Source of the DNA: an uncultured Bacteroidota bacterium
Lineage (GTDB): Bacteria; Bacteroidota; Bacteroidia; Bacteroidales; UBA12481
Reading direction: 5' to 3'
DNA length: 8,693 nt
Assembly: GCA_903832165.1 (NCBI GenBank)
Contig: CAILAQ010000862.1
Coordinates: 1 to 8,693, forward strand
In this document: positions 1-5,560 of the stretch, piece by piece
How the letters are laid out: the number at the start of each line of letters is the position of its first letter
Numbering within the stretch: position 1 is the stretch's first letter
The notes under the pieces: generated by a model
What the model was told of the DNA's origin: nothing
The model's input: only the letters and a program-made list of their open reading frames with translations
The model's database searches: none
Program-made: the position numbers and the translations under genes

Positions 1-336
1 ACCATTCATTATATCCATACCCTTGGGCACTTAATTCCGGACAGCACAGAGATTATGGAGCAGGTATTCTGGGGTGGCAATCTGGAAGTGATAAAATCGG
101 GGATAAGGGAGGGATGGATAAAAGAGTACCAGATCCGTTTCTTTGTTGGTTATTCGAGCTGGCATGCCGGCCAGCTGGCCAGGGAAATTGAAGAGAATTC
201 ATGGCTGGTGACAAATATCGACCGCCTTGATGTCATGCACGGATCTGATGTCCGGCTTTGGGAAAGCATTTTGAAAAATGAGGATGAACGATACCAGATG
301 TGGACGCGCTATCCTGAGGATCCTGGCTGGAACTGA
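1..336 (+). CDS. YqgE/AlgH (UPF0301, DUF179) family protein, 5' truncated by the window edge
   Basis: The frame is open from base 1 and ends at TGA 334-336, giving 111 C-terminal residues. YqgE/AlgH proteins are usually about 190 residues, so roughly the first 80 lie outside the window. The recognisable family features are the FWGGN segment (near residues 23-27 of the visible part), FFVGYSSWHAGQL in the middle (families typically read F.GYaGW..GQLe.E), an acidic stretch after it, and the W...L segment near the end. The molecular role of this family is not settled; it is a soluble cytoplasmic fold often annotated as a putative transcriptional regulator. An internal ATG at 55 exists but falls inside conserved sequence, so it is not the start. 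The last 28 bases overlap the 3' end of the convergent aminotransferase-like gene, leaving no room for a separate terminator. Confidence 0.9.
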   Translation, partial: TIHYIHTLGHLIPDSTEIMEQVFWGGNLEVIKSGIREGWIKEYQIRFFVGYSSWHAGQLAREIEENSWLVTNIDRLDVMHGSDVRLWESILKNEDERYQMWTRYPEDPGWN

Positions 337-1190
337 TCAGTGGTGCGGATAAGCTCGGTAAGCTCTTCATGCAGTATGGAGGAAATTTTCCGGTAATATC
401 TTTTTTTTTCATATCCCAGCACCCATTGTATACCGTTCTGATCGTCGGTCAGGAATACTTCCTCTGCTTTTGAAAGGTAATCTCCGGTTATGTTTTCACT
501 AACCGTAAGTGAACAGCCTGTTTTCCCGATCAACCCTCTGACGATACCGGTGATTATTCGCGGATAATAATGGTTTGCCGGGGCTGGAGTGAGAATTTGA
601 TCTTTTATTTTTATAAAGATATTGCTTCCGGAGGTTTCAGAAAGGTAGCCGTTTTGGTCGGTAATGACGATATCGTCCCATCCGTTAACCAGGGCTTCCT
701 GTCTGATCATCAGATTGCGGAGCGGTGTGCGTACCATCGAACTGTAGAATGGGTCGGCAGTATTATGAAATTTTTCGGATACCCCGATGGACACTCCTTT
801 TATATTCAGTGGAAAGTAGTCATATTCAAGTTCTTCTGTAAATGCAATGCATTTAAATGTAGGACTGAAATCCAGTTCCGTCGATGGAAAAACCGGAATG
901 ATCAGCAGGTGGATCCAGCTGCCTTTAAACAGGCGGTTTCTGTTCAGTAGTTTTTCAAGCTCATTCTTGAATTCCGGAAAGCTGAATTCGTCTGGCAGGT
1001 GCCATCCAACAGAGCTAAAGCGTTTTTCCAGCAAATCCAGCCATGATTTAAGAAAAGGTATGCGGTTGCCGGAAGCAAAAAGGCTTTGGCGGATACTTTG
1101 ACCGGCAATATCAAACCATTCTTCAGGACTGAGATGCAGTGAATCCCGCGGAATGACCGACTGATTGTATAGGATATATCTGTTGCTCAA
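309..1190 (-). CDS. Aminotransferase class IV fold protein lacking the PLP lysine
   Basis: This 293-residue protein belongs to the fold-type IV PLP family (branched-chain aminotransferase, D-amino acid aminotransferase, aminodeoxychorismate lyase). The C-terminal half is clear: RQEALVNGWDDI (163-174), NGYLSETSGSNIF (180-192) with Glu185 at the position that contacts the pyridine nitrogen, ITGIVRGLI (213-221) for the cofactor phosphate loop, and KAEEVFLTD (241-249). However, there is no lysine anywhere between K140 and K194. Aligned without gaps to E. coli IlvE from memory, the Schiff-base lysine falls on Ser151. The N-terminal half is also divergent; the usual HxxRL phosphate-binding arginine appears to be Leu53. 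It may be a non-catalytic or repurposed homologue, so I do not assign IlvE or PabC. The start is TTG (1188-1190): no ATG precedes it in frame before a stop, and the next Met is residue 152. It is last in the amn-holA-rhomboid operon, 4 bases after the rhomboid stop. Confidence 0.85.
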   Translation of the reverse strand: MSNRYILYNQSVIPRDSLHLSPEEWFDIAGQSIRQSLFASGNRIPFLKSWLDLLEKRFSSVGWHLPDEFSFPEFKNELEKLLNRNRLFKGSWIHLLIIPVFPSTELDFSPTFKCIAFTEELEYDYFPLNIKGVSIGVSEKFHNTADPFYSSMVRTPLRNLMIRQEALVNGWDDIVITDQNGYLSETSGSNIFIKIKDQILTPAPANHYYPRIITGIVRGLIGKTGCSLTVSENITGDYLSKAEEVFLTDDQNGIQWVLGYEKKRYYRKISSILHEELTELIRTTDQFQPGSSG

Positions 1191-1194
1191 ATCT

Positions 1195-1803
1195 TTACCG
1201 TCGAAGAAGCTGATTGATGAAATAGGTCAGCAGATCAGGGCTGAGCATTATCGGCAACAAAAAGCCAAAGACAGCCCCGAAAAAGTGAGCGTCATGCGCA
1301 ATATTGTCTTTGCTCCTGTTGCTCATCAGCCAGCTGTAAACCAAATATAATACGGCAAAAACAATTCCGGGCATGGGTATCATCATAAAAAAATAGATCT
1401 TATTCCATGGATCAAAAAATATTGCTGCAAAAACTACAGCTGAAACGGCACCTGAGGCACCAATCGCATTGTAGTGGTAATCTTTGCGATGCTTGTAAAG
1501 GGAATATAAGGGGGATACCAGTATGGCTCCAAAATAAAGGATCAGGTAATATGGTATCCAGCTGGAACCAAAAAATTGCTGAAAGTGCCTTTCGAGAGCT
1601 GTTCCAAAACTGTAAAGAACCAGCATGTTAACAATCAGGTGCGTCCAGTTGGCATGAAGAAAAGCATGAAGGATCAGCCTGCTGTATTGCTTGCGGTTGA
1701 TGATCTGATAAGCATTAAACTGATATTTATAGACAAGGCTATGCTGACTGAAAGCAATAACGGAGAAAATTGAAGTAACCAGAACAATGACGAGAGTAAC
1801 CAT
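1195..1803 (-). CDS. Rhomboid-family intramembrane serine protease
   Basis: This 202-residue polytopic membrane protein has about six hydrophobic segments, the size of a minimal six-helix bacterial rhomboid. The diagnostic residues are all present: H55 and N59 in HANWTHLIVNM (oxyanion region), catalytic Ser117 in GASGAVSA, and catalytic His173 in AHFFGAVFG, followed by a GxxxG-like helix (175-179). The family cleaves transmembrane substrates within the inner membrane; the substrate here cannot be inferred. There is no extra cytoplasmic or zinc-finger domain. The ATG at 1803 follows the holA stop by 5 bases, and the stop is 4 bases ahead of the next gene, so it is almost certainly cotranscribed with its neighbours. 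The link to replication and nucleotide salvage genes looks positional rather than functional. Confidence 0.93.
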   Translation of the reverse strand: MVTLVIVLVTSIFSVIAFSQHSLVYKYQFNAYQIINRKQYSRLILHAFLHANWTHLIVNMLVLYSFGTALERHFQQFFGSSWIPYYLILYFGAILVSPLYSLYKHRKDYHYNAIGASGAVSAVVFAAIFFDPWNKIYFFMMIPMPGIVFAVLYLVYSWLMSNRSKDNIAHDAHFFGAVFGFLLPIMLSPDLLTYFINQLLRR

Positions 1804-1808
1804 AGTGA

Positions 1809-2822
1809 TCAGTGTAATATCTTAAAAATCAGCTCTTTTAATAGTTCTCCTTCATCGGCGGAGATATTCCCGAAACCTTTTGATTTCAGGTCAAATTCAC
1901 GAAGCAAAGAAATGATCTGAATCACTTTCTTTCTTGGATAATGAATGCTTCCCTGCTCGTAGTCGGGGACGAAATAGGAATTAATACCAAGGGAGGAGCT
2001 TACGTTACGGGAGCTTTTATCGTCCATGAAATGATAGGCCAGCAACTTGGCATAGTAATAAAACAGGGCAGATATTGTATTGGAAATGTGGTTGTTTTTC
2101 TGATTCTCCCCCAGGTAATTGATGATTCGGTTGGCCTTGAGGATATTCTTTCGTGACAAGGCCTTAACTAGTTCGAAGCTGTTAAATTCTTTGCTTATGC
2201 CACTGTTTTCCTCGATATGTGCTGAGGTGATCTTCATTAGTCCCTTTGGCAGGGTGATCAGCAGTTTTTCAATTTCCCCGGTGATTCTTGACAGGTCGTT
2301 GCCAAGGTATTCAGTCAGGATCATGGCCGCACCCGGCTCAATATGGTAGCCGGAACGTTTAAGGAATGATTCAATCCATCTGGGGACCTGATCTTCGTAG
2401 ATCTTTTTCGTAGCCAGCACAACGCCGTTCTGGTCGATAGATTTATAAAGTTTCTTTCTTTTATCGAGCACCTCATATTTGTAGCAAAGAACCAGAATAG
2501 TTGATTTCAGTGGATTAGCGGCAAAATACTGGAGGTTGTCGATTTTTGAGATCATCTGTGCTTCTTTCACAATGACGACATTATAATCTGCTCCCATTGG
2601 AAACCTTCGGGCGGCGTTGTCAACCTGGGCCCCTTCTAAGTCTTTGCCGTACAGAATGCTGAGATTGAACGCTTTTTGCCCTTCATCAAGCACACTGCTC
2701 TGAATCAGGTTGGAAATCTGATCTATAAAATAAGGTTCCTCACCCATGAGCAGATAAATCGGATAAAATTTCCGGTTATGGATATCAGATATTATTTGCT
2801 CGAAAGTCATTGATGCAGCCAT
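1809..2822 (-). CDS. holA: DNA polymerase III subunit delta (clamp-loader HolA)
   Basis: At 337 residues this is the usual length for HolA, the delta subunit of the DnaX clamp loader that opens the sliding clamp. The N-terminal segment PIYLLMGEEPYFIDQI (21-36) is the degenerate nucleotide-binding region typical of delta, which lacks a working Walker A motif. It is followed by an AAA+-like region with VVIVKEAQM and STILVLCYK, the segment LGNDLSRITGEIEKL, and the C-terminal helical collar domain (SFELVKALSRKNILKA onward) that packs in the clamp-loader ring. The start is ATG 2822; a second ATG four codons later (Met5) is an equally plausible start. The gene lies 3 bases after the AMP nucleosidase stop and 5 bases before the rhomboid, so translation is probably coupled. 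Confidence 0.95.
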   Translation of the reverse strand: MAASMTFEQIISDIHNRKFYPIYLLMGEEPYFIDQISNLIQSSVLDEGQKAFNLSILYGKDLEGAQVDNAARRFPMGADYNVVIVKEAQMISKIDNLQYFAANPLKSTILVLCYKYEVLDKRKKLYKSIDQNGVVLATKKIYEDQVPRWIESFLKRSGYHIEPGAAMILTEYLGNDLSRITGEIEKLLITLPKGLMKITSAHIEENSGISKEFNSFELVKALSRKNILKANRIINYLGENQKNNHISNTISALFYYYAKLLAYHFMDDKSSRNVSSSLGINSYFVPDYEQGSIHYPRKKVIQIISLLREFDLKSKGFGNISADEGELLKELIFKILH

Positions 2823-2825
2823 TTT

Positions 2826-3593
2826 TTAAAACCTGAGATGTTTAACAGACCGGCCCTGACCGATAATTTCCTGCATGGCAAGTATACCAATATTCAGATG
2901 ATCGGTAACATATTTTAAGGTAACTTCCTTGTCGCTCTCCGCGGTTTTTACTCCGGTTGAAATCATCGGCTGGTCGGAAACAAGGAGGAGAGCTCCCGAG
3001 GGAATTTCATTATCGAAGCCCACAATAAAAATGGTGGCTGTTTCCATATCAATGGCCATCGACCTGGTTTTAACGAGGAACTTTTTGAACCGCTGGTCGT
3101 ATTCCCAAACCCGTTTGTTCGTGGTATAAACCGTTCCGGTAAAATAATCGCGTCCGTAATCGCGAATGGCTGTTGAAACGGCACGCTGCAGCATAAAGGC
3201 TGGTAAGGCGGGAACTTCTGCAGGAAGATAATCATTGGAGGTTCCTTCACTTCGGATGGCTGCTATCGGGAGGATAAGGTCGCCAAGCTTGTTTTTCTTT
3301 TTCAGTCCCCCGCATTTTCCCAGAAAGAGGACCGCTGCAGGATGAATGGCACTGAGCAGGTCCATGATGGTGGCGGCGTTGGCAGAGCCCATTCCGAAAT
3401 TAATAATGGTTATTCCTTCGGCTGCAGCGTTAGGCATGTTTACCTCACGGTTCATTTCAACATTATGAATCTTTGCAAAGGTCTCTACATACTGATTGAA
3501 GTTTGTCAGTATGATATATTGAGTAAAATCTTCCAGTTTCCTTCCGGTGTACCTTGGAAGCCAGTTTTCGACTATTTCCTTTTTGGTTTTCAT
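2826..3593 (-). CDS. amn: AMP nucleosidase, short form
   Basis: This 255-residue protein is a nucleoside phosphorylase-fold enzyme. The assignment as AMP nucleosidase (AMP + water to adenine + ribose 5-phosphate) rests on similarity to the short Bacteroidota type, about half the length of E. coli Amn, which carries an extra N-terminal domain. Visible motifs are GMGSANAA (67-74, phosphate-site loop), LFLGKCGGL (89-97), SMAIDMETA (178-186, with the Met-Glu pair that binds ribose hydroxyls) and LLLVSDQP (202-209) with the Asp that protonates the purine. A related role as a purine or MTA/SAH nucleosidase cannot be fully excluded from sequence alone. It is the first gene of a minus-strand operon; its ATG (3591-3593) is 49 bases from the divergent HsdR_N gene, so the operon promoter should lie in that gap or just inside the neighbour. 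Confidence 0.9.
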   Translation of the reverse strand: MKTKKEIVENWLPRYTGRKLEDFTQYIILTNFNQYVETFAKIHNVEMNREVNMPNAAAEGITIINFGMGSANAATIMDLLSAIHPAAVLFLGKCGGLKKKNKLGDLILPIAAIRSEGTSNDYLPAEVPALPAFMLQRAVSTAIRDYGRDYFTGTVYTTNKRVWEYDQRFKKFLVKTRSMAIDMETATIFIVGFDNEIPSGALLLVSDQPMISTGVKTAESDKEVTLKYVTDHLNIGILAMQEIIGQGRSVKHLRF

Positions 3594-3642
3594 GAACAGA
3601 TTTTGCCAGTGATCAGTATCTTTATGCCGATTTTACAATGCC

Positions 3643-4116
3643 ATGCAGCCGTTAAATTTACCAACTTATTCATTCAATTTAAAATCCATGGAAGGGCGAT
3701 CGTGGATTTTTGATGTTTTTCGCAGAGGCTGGTATCTGCTGACTCCGGAAGAGTGGGTGCGGCAGAATTTTGCAAGGTACCTGTGCGATGGGCTGGGGTA
3801 CCCTGAAAGCTTGCTCCTGCTTGAAGGCAAAATCACCCATAACACCCTGACCAGAAGATGCGATATCGTTGTTTTTAACCGTAAAGGCCAGCCAGAAATT
3901 CTTGTAGAATGCAAAGCTCCGGAAGTCCTTCTCAATCAAAAAACCTTTGATCAGATTTCCCGATATAATATGGTATTGGGTGTTCGGTTACTTCTAGTGA
4001 CCAACGGGCTGAATCATTACTGTATCAAGCTGGATCCGGAAACATCCGGTTATGCATTCCTGAAAGAAATACCTTCATTTTTGTCCATCGAAGCCCAGTC
4101 ATCTGAGGTTATCTGA
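3643..4116 (+). CDS. Stand-alone HsdR N-terminal-domain (HSDR_N_2) PD-(D/E)xK protein
   Basis: This 157-residue protein carries the nuclease-type domain of type I restriction HsdR subunits, without the helicase. The PD-(D/E)xK core is present: Asp74 (RRCDIVVFN), Glu89 and Lys91 (VECKAP), plus the Q104-x-x-R107-Y108 motif (FDQISRYN) seen in HsdR nuclease domains. A conserved leader (MQPLNLPTY), TPEEWVRQNF (34-43) and LLVTNGLNHYC (116-126) match the Bacteroidota form of this family. The start at 3643 is chosen because the leader is conserved; the internal ATG at 3688 would remove it. No methylase, specificity or helicase gene is nearby, so a restriction function is unlikely and the true role is unknown. 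Its last 67 bases overlap the convergent GNAT gene. Confidence 0.9.
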   Translation: MQPLNLPTYSFNLKSMEGRSWIFDVFRRGWYLLTPEEWVRQNFARYLCDGLGYPESLLLLEGKITHNTLTRRCDIVVFNRKGQPEILVECKAPEVLLNQKTFDQISRYNMVLGVRLLLVTNGLNHYCIKLDPETSGYAFLKEIPSFLSIEAQSSEVI

Positions 4117-4625
4117 AGAAACCATTCATTTGACCATCCGCTGAAGCTGCGGTTCCACTTTTCCTTAATTCCCGTAATCCTGAATCCGGCACTCTTAAAC
4201 AGGTTCACGCTGGCGATATTTGATTCATCTATTGAACAATACACCTGGTTCAGGAGCAGAACCGTAAACACGTATTTCAGCAGGGTTTTCAGCGCATCTC
4301 TGGCATATCCTTTCCCCCATTCCGTTGATTCACCTATCAGGATACCGATTCCTGCACGCTGATTGTGCGGGTCGAAATCAAACAGGTCGATGAGTCCAAC
4401 CGGCATTTCGGTTTCCAGGGCTTCGATGACCAGTCTGAGCTGCCTGGCCTGAAAAATATCAAGGTGAGCCTGTTCGAGGTACTGCCGGAGTATCTGCCTT
4501 GAAAATGGAGTGAGCGTATTGCTAACCTGCCAGATGGTCTGATCGTTCTCCCAGCTGTATAACACATCCTCATCTTCAGGCTCAATGGCCCTCAGGCGAA
4601 CGCGGGTTCCTTTCAATGGCTCCAT
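4050..4625 (-). CDS. GNAT-family N-acetyltransferase (RimJ/SpeG-like)
   Basis: This 191-residue protein is a GNAT acyl-CoA-dependent acetyltransferase of the Acetyltransf_3 type. The N terminus (GTRVRLRAIEPEDEDVLYSW, 6-25) is the usual first strand and helix; IGESTEWGKGYARDAL (97-112) carries the acetyl-CoA pyrophosphate loop (G104-K-G-Y-A108); SIDESNIASVNLFKSAGF (131-148) is the family's C-terminal N..S..L..k.GF signature. The substrate may be a protein N terminus, polyamine or other small amine; nothing in the sequence decides. It is third in the recR operon, 5 bases after the preceding stop. Residues 171-191 are encoded opposite the end of the HsdR_N gene, an extension beyond the folded core that may be dispensable. 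Confidence 0.9.
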   Translation of the reverse strand: MEPLKGTRVRLRAIEPEDEDVLYSWENDQTIWQVSNTLTPFSRQILRQYLEQAHLDIFQARQLRLVIEALETEMPVGLIDLFDFDPHNQRAGIGILIGESTEWGKGYARDALKTLLKYVFTVLLLNQVYCSIDESNIASVNLFKSAGFRITGIKEKWNRSFSGWSNEWFLQITSDDWASMDKNEGISFRNA

Positions 4626-4630
4626 GCTGT

Positions 4631-5560
4631 TTATAATTTCTTGATTGAACCAACTGATTTTGAAAATGGTTTGCTGAATCCTTTTTTCTTAACTGTCTGA
4701 AGCTTACGGTTAGCCTCTTCCTGTGATTTGAAGTTTCCGTAGGAGTATCGGTAAAATCCGTCTTTTCCCTTAAATTCATAAACAGGATCAAGTTCTTTAA
4801 ATGTTTTTTTGGCCAAGGGGGTTTTTGAAGCCGCGAACTGGATAGTCCAGGATTCTTCGCCAGGCAGAGCTGTTCCCGCAGGCTCCATCAGAACTGCATT
4901 TTCGGCTCCCGTATTGATTTCAATCCTGATAAATGTTTCCCCGGTATCAGGCCGGGCACCTGCCCTTAGCCGGGATGCTGCAATCCCTGTTTGCACGAAG
5001 GCCGAGGTAATTCCGTTGATCCTTAAGAAATCGAGCGAGTCGCCCTGGGGATCGAACCAGGCAGTCAAACCGGTCTGTTTTTTCATCAGCCCGGACAGCT
5101 GAATCATCAGTGCTCGGCTTTTTTCTCCTAAAATGGTGTCTGAAGCAGGATAATACAGAGAAAAATCGTTCTTCAGATCATCCGGTATGACGACATTTCT
5201 TTCCAGCTTGTTTTCTGTTAAATCGTTCGGGATAATGTTCTCGGTGTAATATGGGAAATATCCTGTTTTCTCAATCAGCAGTCCATAAGGCATACCTCTT
5301 TTTACAGAAAACAGGTACCACGCATTGCGGTCGGTTGTTATGCTTTCAGCAATCTCATGAGTTTTTTTGTAAATCAGACTGATCCTGATATCCGTTAAAA
5401 GCTGGCTGTTTTGCTGCGATACAACCCCGTAGAGCAGACAATTTTCGGGGGCAGGCCTGATCATGTTAATCTGGTCCTTAAAATCCTGACTCTTTGCATA
5501 AGGAAAGGTTGTGGTCATCAGCAGAGCGCTGAGCAGAAGAACTTTACTGTTTTTTGCCAT
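4631..5560 (-). other. C-terminal secreted module of the fusion: signal peptide, carboxypeptidase-regulatory-like, OmpA-like and SPOR-like domains; possible separate gene
   Basis: From Met655 (ATG 5558-5560) the sequence reads as a free-standing secreted protein. It has a basic start (MAKNSK), a hydrophobic core (VLLLSALLM) and a likely signal peptidase I site after AKS at 676-678. Residues about 694-765 form a carboxypeptidase-regulatory-like beta domain (LLYGVV... to EKTGYFPYY) of the kind found in front of Bacteroidota OmpA proteins. Residues about 787-870 resemble an OmpA C-terminal domain, without a clear GHTD motif. Residues about 890-950 resemble a SPOR domain (SWTIQFAAS; YRYSYGNFKSQEEANRKL), the fold that binds peptide-stripped peptidoglycan at division sites. 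If translated as part of the fusion, the signal sequence would act as one more membrane segment and put the module in the periplasm. No strong ribosome binding site precedes Met655, which slightly favours the fusion. Confidence 0.6.

Noticed and set aside
309..336. Bidirectional terminator between YqgE and the aminotransferase-like gene
   Set aside because: The genes overlap here; the small inverted TCCTGAGGA-like element has no T-run on either side.
570..950. Plus-strand open frames opposite the aminotransferase-like gene (570-950, 847-1101)
   Set aside because: Translations show no family features, and the minus-strand frame has clear class-IV motifs through the same region; they are antisense shadows.
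309..1190. Assignment as branched-chain aminotransferase (ilvE) or aminodeoxychorismate lyase (pabC)
   Set aside because: The Schiff-base lysine and the likely phosphate-binding arginine are missing and the N-terminal half is divergent, so a specific enzyme name is not supported.
2963..3250. Second minus-strand open frame inside the AMP nucleosidase gene
   Set aside because: It is an alternative frame lying wholly within a gene with intact catalytic motifs, and the translation has no recognisable domain.
3594..3642. Expected divergent promoters for the AMP nucleosidase operon and the HsdR_N gene
   Set aside because: TATCTTTA at 3617-3624 resembles a -7 element on the plus strand, but no TTG lies 19-21 bases upstream; on the minus strand no acceptable pair was found. 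The 49 bases hold nothing else I can recognise.
3643..4116. HsdR_N gene as part of a restriction-modification or other defence island
   Set aside because: No HsdM, HsdS, helicase, methylase, integrase or toxin-antitoxin genes in the window; the neighbours are housekeeping genes in compact operons.
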